Both the position numbers and the translations under genes were made by a program. DNA of 64,000 nucleotides from assembly GCF_020519665.1 (NCBI RefSeq), contig NZ_CP084703.1:2046001-2110000 (forward strand), in the 5' to 3' direction. The DNA comes from Bacillus shivajii (GTDB lineage: Bacteria > Bacillota > Bacilli > Bacillales > Salisediminibacteriaceae). Below, in pieces: positions 35,764 to 44,138 of the stretch (positions within the stretch are counted from its first letter, which is position 1; the number at the start of each line of letters is the position of its first letter). The notes below the pieces were generated by a model, which made no database searches, was not told the origin of the DNA, and was given only the letters and a program-made list of their open reading frames with translations.

Positions 35764-35946
35764 CTTGCACTTTCAGAAAAGCGAGTTAACACGCCAAAGT
35801 TTAATGGTGATGTTTATATTTTAATAGGGAATGCTACATATAGTTCAGCGAATATGTTTGCAACATTATTTCATGACTTGGATTTTGATACGATTATTGG
35901 AGAACCAATAGAATTTAAACGATTCATCTTAATACGTAAAATATAG
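35764..35946 (+). pseudogene. S41 (tail-specific protease-like) peptidase fragment
   Basis: The frame reads 'NTPKFNGDVYILIGNATYSS' and 'ANMFATLFHDLDFDTIIGEP', which is the block around the catalytic Ser of S41 peptidases (Gly-Asp-Val-Tyr ... Ser-Ser-Ala-Asn-Met-Phe-Ala). Nothing of the rest of the enzyme remains, and there is no start codon. Confidence 0.75.
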
Positions 35947-35986
35947 TATGCTAAGGTTTATACAGATTTTTTTCGGAGGGATGATA

Positions 35987-36277
35987 TTGACAGTAGAAAA
36001 AAGTGTAAGGGTTTGTGAAAAGGGACATAAGTATTACAAAAGTAGTGAGTGTCCAACTTGCCCTATCTGTGATAAAGAGAGTGAACCAAATAGCGGCTTC
36101 CTGGCGAAATTAAGTTCGCCTGCAAGAAATGCATTGATTCACGAAGGAATTGAGACGTTGGATGAACTATCGAAGTATACGGAAAAAGAAATATTAAAAA
36201 TTCATGGTATTGGACCCGCTTCCTTACCTACTATGAGAACTTCATTAGAAGAAGAAGGGCTGTCATTTAAAAAATAA
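35987..36277 (+). CDS. RNA polymerase alpha C-terminal-domain-like / helix-hairpin-helix protein
   Basis: The product is 96 residues from a TTG eight bases after CGGAGGG. The N-terminal part has a knuckle of Cys and His ('VCEKGHKYYKSSECPTCPIC'), likely zinc-binding. The C-terminal ~55 residues match the alpha-CTD fold: 'LSSPARNALIHEGIETLDEL' and 'ILKIHGIGPASLPTMRTSLE', with the helix-hairpin-helix Gly-x-Gly. Free-standing proteins of this sort could bind DNA or contact transcription factors. No target is evident. Confidence 0.8.
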   Translation: MTVEKSVRVCEKGHKYYKSSECPTCPICDKESEPNSGFLAKLSSPARNALIHEGIETLDELSKYTEKEILKIHGIGPASLPTMRTSLEEEGLSFKK

Positions 36278-36355
36278 ATCGTCTTCGGACTTTTATTTTA
36301 CTAACAAGCTGCGTCAGTAAAAATTTAGGATGAGGTATTGGAGCAAATAGTGAAT

Positions 36356-36402
36356 AAACAAACAAGGCAGACCACTTGCATGGGTCTGTCTTGTTTGTTT
36401 GT
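36356..36402 (+). terminator. Strong long-stem terminator
   Basis: AAACAAACAAGGCAGACC pairs with GGTCTGTCTTGTTTGTTT (17 of 18) across 8 bases. It follows the helix-hairpin-helix gene. A-rich and T-rich flanks suggest bidirectional use. Confidence 0.8.
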
Positions 36403-36565
36403 TGAAGTGAAGTATTATTAAAAGTTTTCATAAACAACTAGAATTTGGTAGTTTATGTTAAAATGAATGTTGGGATGATGCCCGCTTTAAGTGGGGGGAG
36501 TAAAACCAATGGTCAATTAACTGTAATTATATTATGTTAACTAAAGTGTAAAGAGGAGTTGTTCG

Positions 36566-37411
36566 ATGAACCATTTCGATGAACGAGTAGAAAGTGCACT
36601 AAGTACAATCAACTCATTAATATGCAGGTTTCGGGAAAACTTCGATGATAAGCTCATTTATTATGATGCATATGAGGAAGAGATATTAGATAAGGTTCTC
36701 CCAAAGGAGAAAGATAGTCAAAAATATGAATTTTTTATGAACCGGTTACAATTCTATTTAATGATTTCAATGGTCGTTGCTCTACCAACTTTATTTTTCC
36801 TCATATACGTAGAACCGATCGTAGACACTCTTCATTGGTTTGTCTTTCCTATATTAATATTTGTAGCATACTTTCTTTATATGATTTGCAAGTATATCAT
36901 CACTAGCGTTCAACATTACAATAGGAAAAAGAAGTATAAGCATTATTGGGAAGACATCAGGGAGAACTGTAAAAACCACTTAGAACTTATCGAGACGATT
37001 TTAAGCCATCAAAGGAAAGAGGTAAATCATCACATCGCAGCAACGAAAGTGATAGCAATAGAAGAAATCCAGCATCACCATTTTCCATTAAATATTGCTT
37101 ACACCTTGGATGAAAATAATGAGGAATATGCTTTAAAAGTTCCGGTTTATCTAGGATCTTACATATCAGAAAAATTGGAAAATGGTTTCTCTGTGATTAT
37201 CGAGAGAAGCAATGCTGAGTTACGTACGATTTCTTCCACAGAACTTGTGGCAAAGAAAAACAACATCTATTTTTTGGATGGGAATAGGGAGAAAAAAGAA
37301 CTCCCAAAATCAGTGCTATATCATATTTATTATCGACTTCATTGGGAGTATTTGTTAAGTCACAAAGACGGTTTGTCAATCATTAAAGGATATGAAAAAC
37401 AGAGTCAATAG
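36566..37411 (+). CDS. Two-helix membrane protein with long cytoplasmic tail, unknown
   Basis: This 281-residue protein has an N-terminal helical segment of ~60 residues, two membrane helices at about residues 65-85 and 90-115, then a Lys-rich coiled stretch ('VQHYNRKKKYKHYWEDIREN') and a soluble beta-containing C-terminus. AAAGAGGAG precedes the ATG. No family recognised. Confidence 0.65.
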   Translation: MNHFDERVESALSTINSLICRFRENFDDKLIYYDAYEEEILDKVLPKEKDSQKYEFFMNRLQFYLMISMVVALPTLFFLIYVEPIVDTLHWFVFPILIFVAYFLYMICKYIITSVQHYNRKKKYKHYWEDIRENCKNHLELIETILSHQRKEVNHHIAATKVIAIEEIQHHHFPLNIAYTLDENNEEYALKVPVYLGSYISEKLENGFSVIIERSNAELRTISSTELVAKKNNIYFLDGNREKKELPKSVLYHIYYRLHWEYLLSHKDGLSIIKGYEKQSQ

Positions 37412-37755
37412 CATGTGAAATTAGAACAAATAAAGATTTTTTCATAATTTAGGTTGCATTCTCGTGTCAAAAAGAGGGGAGCAGCATCTTCAAGTTATCA
37501 ATATCAAGACAGTACCTTCTTCGTATTGCATCCTTCATTCTTACTTTTATTGGGCGCTACTTTGCTTGCAACTATTATTTTCATAGGGTATAAAAAGAAA
37601 AAAGGAAATAGAGTTGATCATTCATAGCGCTTCTCGGAGGGGAAACGTTTGTTTCATGTTGTGAGCAGTGACACAAAGAAACGGAACCCACAAAACCGAA
37701 AAACTACTATTCATTTATGCAAAAATCATCATTCAAGGGAGGCAAAGTAGAAATC
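37412..37755. other. Gap with a small start-less frame
   Basis: On the + strand, about 37470-37627 encodes 'SSSYQYQDSTFFVLHPSFLL' and then a Leu/Ile-rich helix and a basic tail, ending at TAG 37625. No start codon or ribosome site is seen, so it is probably the remains of a small membrane protein gene. Confidence 0.4.
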
Positions 37756-38190
37756 CTATTCTCGGTTATCAATCATTTCAGATAGTAAATCAATATGTTT
37801 TTCGTCTTCGTTTAAAATGTCTTTAACTAGCTCTAAGCTTTCATGATCTAAATCTCCTGAAAGGATTTGTTTTGATTTTTTAATGCCTCGCTTTTCCCCA
37901 ACAAGTGCATCCTTTAAAATCGAGGAATTTTCTTTCGTAACCCCTTTTAAATGAACGACAAATTCTGCGATCGTCCCTTTAAGACCTACATCGTCAACAG
38001 GAACACCACCTAGAGTTTGTATTCTTTTAGCAATCATTTCTGCATGTTGTTTATGGTCTTCTTGTAGTTCTTGCAGATGGGCTTTTAAGTTAGCGTCATC
38101 GATGTGTTCAATGTAATTTTCATAAGCATGAATGGCCATAAAGTTTCCTTCTAGAAAAGAATTTAATTCATCAATAACATGATGTTCCAT
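37756..38190 (-). CDS. DUF2383 ferritin-like four-helix protein
   Basis: This 144-residue, helical, soluble protein has two long helical pairs with repeated Glu and His ('FLEGNFMAIHAYENYIEHID', 'LQEDHKQHAEMIAKRIQTLG', 'ILNEDEKHIDLLSEMI'). The spacing of these residues is that of ferritin-like DUF2383 proteins, which may bind a di-iron centre and are often found in spore formers. The ATG six bases after GGAGTG is used. It is divergent from the glutaminase gene. Confidence 0.85.
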   Translation of the reverse strand: MEHHVIDELNSFLEGNFMAIHAYENYIEHIDDANLKAHLQELQEDHKQHAEMIAKRIQTLGGVPVDDVGLKGTIAEFVVHLKGVTKENSSILKDALVGEKRGIKKSKQILSGDLDHESLELVKDILNEDEKHIDLLSEMIDNRE

Positions 38191-38313
38191 TACCAAACAC
38201 TCCTTACCCGTTTTTTATATGCTTGGCTTTTGAAGTGAATTTATTCAAGTTCGTTGTGGTTTTACGAAAAACAAACCGGCTCATTTTTTTAGTGATTTTT
38301 CCTTGAAAAACAC

Positions 38314-38342
38314 TTGTTAAAAAGGCGAATAGCTGTTATATT
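38314..38342 (+). promoter_or_regulatory. Sigma-A-like promoter
   Basis: TTGTTA and TATATT are separated by 17 bases. Transcription would start near 38350, about 290 bases before the glutaminase start codon. Confidence 0.6.
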
Positions 38343-38349
38343 AACTTCT

Positions 38350-38518
38350 GTAACCGCTTTCAGGTGTCATATAGGTCTATTTAGGACCTTTTCAAGCGAT
38401 GGGGGGAAAATAAAGCTGGTATTTATGTACTTTGTTAATATTTCCTCCATTAGGGGCCATTTTCTAAGGGTCATAGATGCTTGCCAATGATAAAACAGTG
38501 GCTCTATTTACTGTTTTT
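38350..38518 (+). promoter_or_regulatory. Structured leader or small RNA upstream of glsA, class unknown
   Basis: Three stems can be drawn by eye. The first is CGCTT..AGGT / ACCT..AAGCG (38355-38398), with an inner alternative AGGTC/GGACCT. The second is GGGGGAAAATA / TATTTCCTCC (38402-38448). The third is AAAACAGT / ACTGTTTT (38492-38517) running into T residues like a terminator. TTGCCA/TGGC can compete with the last stem. The region lies between a promoter and glsA, so it is either an attenuated leader or a ~170-nt independent RNA. It matches no riboswitch class I can name. Confidence 0.5.
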
Positions 38519-38642
38519 AGCTTATCGAAAAAATTAGAATATAACAAAAAAGTACATAGTAAAGGGCGGTCTACGATTTCAATAGGGTGTCCCTTTATTT
38601 TTTGACTTTGATTTCATCAACAATGATCAACAGGGAGAGTAG

Positions 38643-39662
38643 GTGAGTGGAGTGGAAGCATTAAAAACTCGCAGTCAGTTTGAACCAGTAATTAAACTTG
38701 GTAATAACCATCATTTAGCTAGTTACGTAAATGAACTAGTGGAGGAATATAAAAGTCAACCTATCGAAGGACAATGTGCGACTTATATTCCAGCTCTAGG
38801 TAAAGCAAATCCCTCAGATTTAGGAATATGTATTATTGAACCTGATCAAACAACGATCAAGGCTGGAAATTGTGACGTTCCTTTTTCGTTACAAAGTGTA
38901 TCGAAAGTGATTAGTTTTATGGCGACATGCATAGGGAGAGGAACGAACTATGTATTGGACCGGGTCGATGTAGAACCAACTGGTGATGCTTTCAACTCGA
39001 TCGTTCGCCTTGAGATGCATAATTCCGGCAGACCTTTTAATCCGATGATCAATGCAGGGGCTATCACGGTATCATCCATTCTTCCTGGTGATACACCACA
39101 AAATAAAATTGATTATTTATTTTCATTTATACAACAAATAACGGGGAAAACTCCGAGTATGAACCTTGAAGTGTTTCAATCAGAATGGAATACAGCAAAT
39201 CGAAATCGTGCTTTAGCTTATTATTTAAAAGAAACAGGCTATTTAGAATTAGAAGTAGATGAAGCGTTAGAAGTTTATTTGAAACAGTGTTCAATTGAAG
39301 TCGATTCAGAGGATTTAGCTCTGATTGGACTCGTGATCTCGCTAGATGGATATCACCCTTTTTTAAAAGAGCAAGTGATACCGAAAAAAATTGCTAAGTT
39401 GGCAAAGGCTCTAATGCTTACTTGTGGCATGTATAATGCTTCTGGAAAATTTGCGGCTTTTGTTGGAGTACCAGCCAAAAGCGGTGTGTCTGGAGGTATT
39501 ATGACCTCTGTCATTCCTCGGCCAAGATCAATGGGACAACCATTCCAAAACGGTTGTGGGATCGGTATTTATGGGCCGGCAATTGATGATTATGGCAACA
39601 GTGTAGCAGGAGTAAAGCTATTGAAAACATTAGCAGATGAATGGGACTTAAGTATTTTTTAA
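38643..39662 (+). CDS. glsA: Glutaminase
   Basis: This 339-residue cytoplasmic enzyme hydrolyses L-glutamine to glutamate and ammonia. It has the serine-dependent beta-lactamase-like fold: Ser85-Val-Ser-Lys88 in 'VPFSLQSVSKVISFMA' is the catalytic Ser-x-x-Lys. 'EPTGDAFNSIVRLE', 'GRPFNPMINAGAI' and 'KSGVSGGIMTSVIP' (the Gly-rich loop) are all present. GTG is used after GGGAGAGTA. The long leader suggests control by attenuation or an RNA ligand. Confidence 0.95.
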   Translation: MSGVEALKTRSQFEPVIKLGNNHHLASYVNELVEEYKSQPIEGQCATYIPALGKANPSDLGICIIEPDQTTIKAGNCDVPFSLQSVSKVISFMATCIGRGTNYVLDRVDVEPTGDAFNSIVRLEMHNSGRPFNPMINAGAITVSSILPGDTPQNKIDYLFSFIQQITGKTPSMNLEVFQSEWNTANRNRALAYYLKETGYLELEVDEALEVYLKQCSIEVDSEDLALIGLVISLDGYHPFLKEQVIPKKIAKLAKALMLTCGMYNASGKFAAFVGVPAKSGVSGGIMTSVIPRPRSMGQPFQNGCGIGIYGPAIDDYGNSVAGVKLLKTLADEWDLSIF

Positions 39663-39768
39663 AAAGGGTCATACGGTTTAACGAGAAGCATTTGAGTAGG
39701 CATATATCTTGTCTAAGCTAATACAGATCATGTTAGACTATTGGTAATAATCAAGTGGAGGGATGTTA

Positions 39769-39915
39769 ATGAAGATCTTCATCACACTTCTTATCGTTAT
39801 GGCGATCATTATGGTTGTCGTTGGCTTTAAAAAACAAAATCGCCAGATGATCACACTTTCTTCGGTAGCAACAGTAGGGCTGCTTGTGTTATACATGTTG
39901 TTATTTAGGTTTTAG
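39769..39915 (+). CDS. 48-residue two-helix membrane peptide
   Basis: ATG follows GTGGAGGG. The peptide is two hydrophobic helices ('TLLIVMAIIMVVVGF' and 'SSVATVGLLVLYMLLF') linked by a short basic loop (Lys-Lys-Gln-Asn-Arg-Gln). The strong ribosome site and an inverted repeat after the stop argue for a real gene. Function unknown. Confidence 0.65.
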   Translation: MKIFITLLIVMAIIMVVVGFKKQNRQMITLSSVATVGLLVLYMLLFRF

Positions 39916-39936
39916 CTATGAAGTCGGTTCCTGACT

Positions 39937-39969
39937 AAGCATGTGAATGTTAATAAGATTCACATGCTT
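39937..39969. terminator. Inverted repeat after the 48-residue gene
   Basis: AAGCATGTGAAT pairs perfectly with ATTCACATGCTT over a 9-base loop. There is no T tract, so its use as a terminator is uncertain. Confidence 0.5.
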
Positions 39970-39990
39970 GTAGTCTGTAAAGGTACATAA

Positions 39991-40022
39991 AAGACCCCCC
40001 GTTTCATTTTAGGAACGAGGGG
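39991..40022 (-). terminator. Terminator of the minus-strand 66-residue gene
   Basis: On the minus strand CCCCTCGTT pairs with AACGGGGGG (one mismatch) and is followed by TCTTTT. The stop codon of the gene lies in the loop. Confidence 0.75.
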
Positions 40023-40209
40023 ATATGTCTTTACTTACATGAAATTCATTGTCTCCTCTTAGGACCCCACCTTGTAAATTATCCATTAATTCATCTTTTG
40101 TCTTACCCTTGTTCACATTCTTCTCCGATTTTGAAACTAATTTTGATTTTTTAAGATCTGCTGATGATAAATTTAAATTTGGAACCCCTTCTTCATTCCA
40201 TTTTCCCAA
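40009..40209 (-). CDS. 66-residue hydrophilic protein, unknown
   Basis: TTG start seven bases after AAGGAGG. The protein is soluble and rich in Lys, Ser and Asn ('KSKLVSKSEKNVNKGKTKDE'), with no Cys. The small size, charge and strong ribosome site resemble minor spore proteins, but I see no specific family match. A terminator overlaps its end. Confidence 0.6.
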   Translation of the reverse strand: MGKWNEEGVPNLNLSSADLKKSKLVSKSEKNVNKGKTKDELMDNLQGGVLRGDNEFHVSKDISPRS

Positions 40210-40317
40210 AACGAAACCTCCTTCTTTGATTCGATTATTTCCTTTTTATCTTTACCAAGGCTATAAAATACATGTGAATCTGAGCATAAAATATGAGGAG
40301 AAGGCGTGGAATGTGTT

Positions 40318-40432
40318 GGCATGCAAGACGGGTGGCGGAATTGCACGCAAGACGAATTTATCACACGCGAGAAGGAATGATGGCACGTGAGAAGGATTTT
40401 TCGCACGTGAGAAGGATTTTATCGCACGTGAG
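40318..40432 (+). repeat. GCACGCGAGA-type tandem array, upstream of the zinc-ribbon gene
   Basis: About six degenerate units of roughly 20 bp occur, with cores such as GCACGCAAGA, CACACGCGAGA and CGCACGTGAGA and linkers AAGGAATGAT or AAGGATTTT. It lies 130 bases before the start of the zinc-ribbon gene. A second array of the same family and orientation follows that gene. Confidence 0.85.
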
Positions 40433-40564
40433 ATTACCTTACCTGGAGCATAAAAATGAAAAAAGCGTCTGGTATAGATTTGGAAAATTGTGATCTTGGA
40501 CACATAAATCTTCAATTCTCTATGCTATCCTTTATCCAAGTCCAAAATATAAAGGAGAGATCAT

Positions 40565-40807
40565 ATGAGTGGTGGTTGCAGTAGTTTAAAAAGTGGACAA
40601 GAAGTCGTTGATCACGTAAAGAGTAAAGGGAAGGATCAGTTCGCTCCAAAAGTAGAACATAAGATTAATTGTGAGTGTGGAGAGACGTTTTCTTTTACGA
40701 AAGTAATTATGAATTGTCCAAACTGTGAAATGACCTATGCGGTAACACCTTGCAGTTCAGGGGATATAAATAATATTAAAACTGCTGGAATCAAATACGC
40801 CGGCTAA
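40565..40807 (+). CDS. Small zinc-ribbon protein
   Basis: This 80-residue soluble protein has 'NCECGETFSF' and 'NCPNCEMTYAVTPC', giving two Cys pairs suited to one zinc ribbon, plus an extra Cys near each end. The rest is basic and polar. AAAGGAGAG precedes the ATG, and a terminator follows. Arrays of the same 20-bp repeat lie on both sides. The function is unknown. A nucleic-acid or redox role would be typical for the fold. Confidence 0.7.
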   Translation: MSGGCSSLKSGQEVVDHVKSKGKDQFAPKVEHKINCECGETFSFTKVIMNCPNCEMTYAVTPCSSGDINNIKTAGIKYAG

Positions 40808-40814
40808 ACTGAAG

Positions 40815-40850
40815 CAGCCTTTTCTAAGGCTGTTTTTTCTTTTTTTAAAG
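40815..40850 (+). terminator. Rho-independent terminator
   Basis: CAGCCTT-ttct-AAGGCTG is followed by six T residues and further T-rich sequence, just past the stop codon of the zinc-ribbon gene. Confidence 0.9.
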
Positions 40851-40867
40851 ATTGCACCCAGATTAAT

Positions 40868-41122
40868 GATCGCACGCGAGAACAAATGATCGCACGCGAG
40901 AACAAATGAACGCACGCGAGAACAAATGAACGCACGCGAGAAGAAAATCATCGCACGCGAGAAGAGATTATCGCACGTGAGAAGGAATGATCGCACGCGA
41001 GAAGGAATGATCGCACGCGAGAAGAAATCATCGCACGCGAGAAGAGATTATCGCACGTGAGAAGGAATGATCGAACGCGAGAAGAAATCATCGCACGTGA
41101 GAAGAAATGATCGCACGCGAGA
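40868..41122 (+). repeat. GCACGCGAGA tandem array of 13 units, 20-bp period
   Basis: Thirteen near-identical units have an 11-base core TCGCACGCGAG (variants TCGCACGTGAG, TCGAACGCGAG) and a 9-base linker drawn from a few types (AACAAATGA, AAGAAATCA, AAGAGATTA, AAGGAATGA). The linkers recur in blocks, so the array grew by multi-unit duplication. The core itself holds TCGC/GCGA as a short inverted repeat. Confidence 0.95.
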
Positions 41123-41249
41123 CAATAAAAGATACAAATTCAATCCATATTCAATCCATACAAGTACTTATAAAAAAACGGTTCCTACCGTAACTGAAAA
41201 AACATACATATAGACTAAAAGCCTAACAGAGGAAAGATCATTTCAAAAA

Positions 41250-41318
41250 AATAGCGGGTATAGATGGTTTGAATTTGTTTCTATATTGTTTACTTATTTA
41301 TTCATGTCAATCTCATAG
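41250..41318 (+). pseudogene. Fragment of an MFS transporter N-terminus
   Basis: The frame reads 'NSGYRWFEFVSILFTYLFMS' and then a stop. It matches 'NSRFRWVVFASVLFTYLIMS' at the start of the intact MFS gene 140 bases downstream. It is a leftover of a tandem duplication or a partial gene conversion. Confidence 0.75.
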
Positions 41319-41343
41319 CCATATCAACGTTTAAGCAGGAAAG

Positions 41344-41370
41344 GAAGCGGAAGAACCGTCCCCGCGCTTC
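41344..41370. repeat. GAAGC...CCGTCCCC...GCTTC hairpin repeat, copy 3
   Basis: GAAGCGGAAGAACCGTCCCC followed by GCGCTTC forms an imperfect palindrome. It ends 14 bases before the start codon of the MFS gene, just before its ribosome site (AGGAGTAGG). Confidence 0.65.
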
Positions 41371-41384
41371 AGGAGTAGGTATTA

Positions 41385-42617
41385 ATGGATAAACAAAATA
41401 GCCGGTTTAGGTGGGTTGTATTTGCTTCTGTATTGTTTACGTATTTAATTATGTCGAGCCAACGAACGGCTCCGGGTTTGATTACTGACCAACTTATGTT
41501 GGATTTTCAGGTCACGGCAACAACAATTGGATTACTCGTTAGTATTCAATTTTTTGTATACACAGGTTTGCAAATTCCGATGGGATTAATGGCTGATCGT
41601 TTTGGGCCAAACTTCTTTCTAATAAGTGGCGCACTTCTTACAGGAGTAGGGACCATTTTTTATAGTATTGGTACACATGAATATGTCTTATTTTTGGCGA
41701 GAATGTTGATTGGTGTTGGCGATGCGACGATCTGGGTCAATATGGTGATCATTTTAAGTCAATGGTTCCATGCAAAGGAGTTTACGCGATTAATTGGGAT
41801 CGTCGCCATGACAGGAAGCCTTGGTTTTCTTGTCGCAACCGTTCCATTTGCTTTATTGATTGACTTTCTCGGTTGGAGACCAGCCTTTTTTTCGATAGGG
41901 CTACTTTTATGTTTGTGTAGCATACTCCTTTATGTTGTCCTTTTAAAAAAGCCAAAACAATCGTTTTTTATAAAAAATGACAGGCAGCGTGAAAAAACAT
42001 GGGTGATATTACGAAGAATATTTTCGAACCGGCAAGCATGGGCGTTATTTTTATGTCACTTTGGGATTGTCGGAACGTATATAGGATTTATTAGTTCATG
42101 GGGCGTACCTTATGGAATGACTATTTACGGCATGACAAGAACAGAGGCAAGTCAACTTGTCATGATCGGTCTAGTTGGTGCTCTGATCGGTGCGCCGCTA
42201 GCAAGCTGGATTTCTAGTCGGCTAGGAATGATTAAACGACCGTATATTGTCGTTCATATTATTCTTCTACTCAGTTGGTCGATCTTTCTTATTTTTCATG
42301 GGAATCCGCCAAGTTCATTGTTAACAATTCTTTTCTTTATTATAGGCCTCGCATATGGAGCAAATGCTTTAACGTTTGCTGCCGTTCGTCAATCGTTTCC
42401 TATAAAGGAATCAGGCTTAGTTTCAGGCTTTGCGAATACGGGAGGGTTTCTAAGTGCCGTATTGCTGCCAAGTATTTTTGGAAAAGTGTTGGATCTTTTC
42501 CAAATCGTTTCTGGAAGTATAAGTGATGGATATTATTATGGTTTCATCACTCCTGTGATCTTCGCCACGATTGGCTTGATTGGCGTTATTTTGGTTAAGG
42601 AAAAGCAAGAGGGCTAG
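41385..42617 (+). CDS. MFS transporter
   Basis: This 410-residue protein has twelve hydrophobic segments. The MFS motif between helices 2 and 3 is 'PMGLMADRFGPN', and 'LFLARMLIGVGDATIWVNMV' contains the helix-4 Arg and Gly pattern. The closest general resemblance is to MFS nitrate/oxalate- or CynX-like branches, but the substrate cannot be assigned. It starts behind AGGAGTAGG. A broken N-terminal copy lies just upstream. Confidence 0.9.
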   Translation: MDKQNSRFRWVVFASVLFTYLIMSSQRTAPGLITDQLMLDFQVTATTIGLLVSIQFFVYTGLQIPMGLMADRFGPNFFLISGALLTGVGTIFYSIGTHEYVLFLARMLIGVGDATIWVNMVIILSQWFHAKEFTRLIGIVAMTGSLGFLVATVPFALLIDFLGWRPAFFSIGLLLCLCSILLYVVLLKKPKQSFFIKNDRQREKTWVILRRIFSNRQAWALFLCHFGIVGTYIGFISSWGVPYGMTIYGMTRTEASQLVMIGLVGALIGAPLASWISSRLGMIKRPYIVVHIILLLSWSIFLIFHGNPPSSLLTILFFIIGLAYGANALTFAAVRQSFPIKESGLVSGFANTGGFLSAVLLPSIFGKVLDLFQIVSGSISDGYYYGFITPVIFATIGLIGVILVKEKQEG

Positions 42618-42970
42618 GAGGGGTTAAAAGTAGGCTCTGTTAAAGGTATTTGCCCTTTCTCTCAATTCTTGTTCAATTTAGCAAGGGAACGAACGGTCGT
42701 TTTTCAGGAGGCAAGGTGAGCAAAGCGTTACAAGGGTCTCCATTCTCGTTCAAACAATGGATAGACCGCTTTAATTTGTCGATTATACAACTTAACCTGA
42801 TTCAAAAATAAATAGGCTTGAGAAGTGAATTCAGTCTTAACATATAGGCTGAATTTCTTAATATTACGGGAGCGAGTGACACAGAAAAAAAGCTCTCGTA
42901 CATTTTTTAGGAACAATTCTTTGAAATACATATCATAAAGAAATATTATAAAGGATGTGGGGGGAGTAGT
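42618..42970. other. Intergenic region, nothing recognised
   Basis: Reading frames on both strands are short and lack ribosome sites. The sequence from 42700 to 42930 has a slightly coding-like look but no family match, so it may be an old gene remnant. Confidence 0.35.
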
Positions 42971-43465
42971 ATGAAGAAAATTATTTTAATTATGGCATTT
43001 TTCACATTAGTTCTTATTCTCATCGGATGTAATTTCATTGAAGAATATAAAGCAAAGAGTGCTGCTCGAGATTACTATTATGCTCTTATACAAGAAGATT
43101 ATGATCAGGCATTTGAACAACTGTATTTGTATGATTATATAGAAGAAAAACATCCAACTGAAGGCACATCCTTGAGCGACGAAAAAGCGAAAGCGTTTTT
43201 TATGGAGAAAGTTGAGTATTTAAACGAACGTAATTATAAAGTTTTAGATTATGAAATTGAAAATATTAGGTATGAAGATGGACATTCATTTGTTCTCGAA
43301 ATTTTACTTAACGTTGAGCAAGATGGGGAGAGGGTTGAACGGTCTGAAATAGTCGACCTCTGGCAGGGAAAAGTATGGGTGATTGAAGTAGACGATCCAT
43401 TCTCTAAATATCGCGATGGGAGAATGAATTTTGATATTAAGAAAGAATTATATGATAAAGGCTAA
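42971..43465 (+). CDS. NTF2-like lipoprotein
   Basis: This 164-residue protein has a lipobox (Leu-Ile-Gly-Cys near residue 19). The mature part starts with a helix 'AKSAARDYYYALIQEDYDQA' and continues with an alpha+beta domain ending 'GKVWVIEVDDPFSKYRDGR', the usual layout of small NTF2-like (SnoaL/DUF4878-like) surface lipoproteins. GTGGGGGGAG precedes the ATG. It probably supports envelope or stress functions, which is unproven. Confidence 0.75.
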   Translation: MKKIILIMAFFTLVLILIGCNFIEEYKAKSAARDYYYALIQEDYDQAFEQLYLYDYIEEKHPTEGTSLSDEKAKAFFMEKVEYLNERNYKVLDYEIENIRYEDGHSFVLEILLNVEQDGERVERSEIVDLWQGKVWVIEVDDPFSKYRDGRMNFDIKKELYDKG

Positions 43466-43636
43466 TAGTATATTCAAATGGTTATGGTTAATCATTTGAT
43501 GACTTACGAGATATGGTGAATGAAACAATTTATGCTATCCATAACTAGAAAGGAAAGCTTCCATTATAGAAGAGATATTTGTTAGGTAAAACAATTATAC
43601 GAGTAACTTACTGAAGACTCAAAAAATGGAGGGTTT

Positions 43637-44011
43637 ATGCGAATATTATTTGTTATTTTTTCACTATTACATATTCCTTTTGTTATCACTTATTTGGAAT
43701 ATTCTGAAAGGTTTTACGGTGATATACCTTTCGTTACATACGGGAATCATTTTTTTATTTTTTATGTTGCTTTTGCTGTCATTATAGGAGTATTAGCTAG
43801 TAAAATCCCACTCCATTGGTTCATCATTGTTAATGCTTGTGTTGTCGTAACCCACGGCTTTTTATCAGTAATGTTCATTTCAGAGGAACATGCTTATTGG
43901 TTTTCACCATTGACGCCAGTAATGGTTATAGTACTTTCAGCATTCGTTTATATTGCTATCCAAGCTTTTGTACGATTGTTTACAAGTAGACTACTAGAAA
44001 GATTGAATTAG
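43637..44011 (+). CDS. Four-helix membrane protein, unknown
   Basis: This 124-residue protein has four hydrophobic helices with short loops. 'YITYLEYSERFYGDIPFV'-like aromatic loops stand between the first two. TGGAGGG sits close to the ATG. I recognise no family. Confidence 0.6.
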   Translation: MRILFVIFSLLHIPFVITYLEYSERFYGDIPFVTYGNHFFIFYVAFAVIIGVLASKIPLHWFIIVNACVVVTHGFLSVMFISEEHAYWFSPLTPVMVIVLSAFVYIAIQAFVRLFTSRLLERLN

Positions 44012-44138
44012 AAGTTACTAAAGTCTTTTTTATCAAAATAAAGGAAAAAATGTTAATATTAAAATATCTTAACAGCTTGATCGATGATCATGGAGCAAAT
44101 TAATCCCATAAAAACAATGCTAATACAAGGAGAACGAT

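Noticed and set aside
38350-38518. Assignment of the glsA leader to a known riboswitch class or 6S RNA
   Set aside because: None of the conserved boxes I know for these classes could be found, so it is reported only as an unassigned structure.
40293-40515. Short frames around 40.3-40.5 kb on both strands
   Set aside because: They run through the 20-bp array. The period is not a multiple of three, so no consistent peptide is encoded.
40868-41122. CRISPR-like array
   Set aside because: Units are contiguous at 20 bp with 9-base linkers that repeat among themselves. There are no unique 30-base spacers, no leader and no cas genes nearby.
42728-42931. Minus-strand 67-codon frame as a transposase remnant
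   Set aside because: It has a slightly basic, coding-like look, but no transposase motif or terminal repeat could be found.
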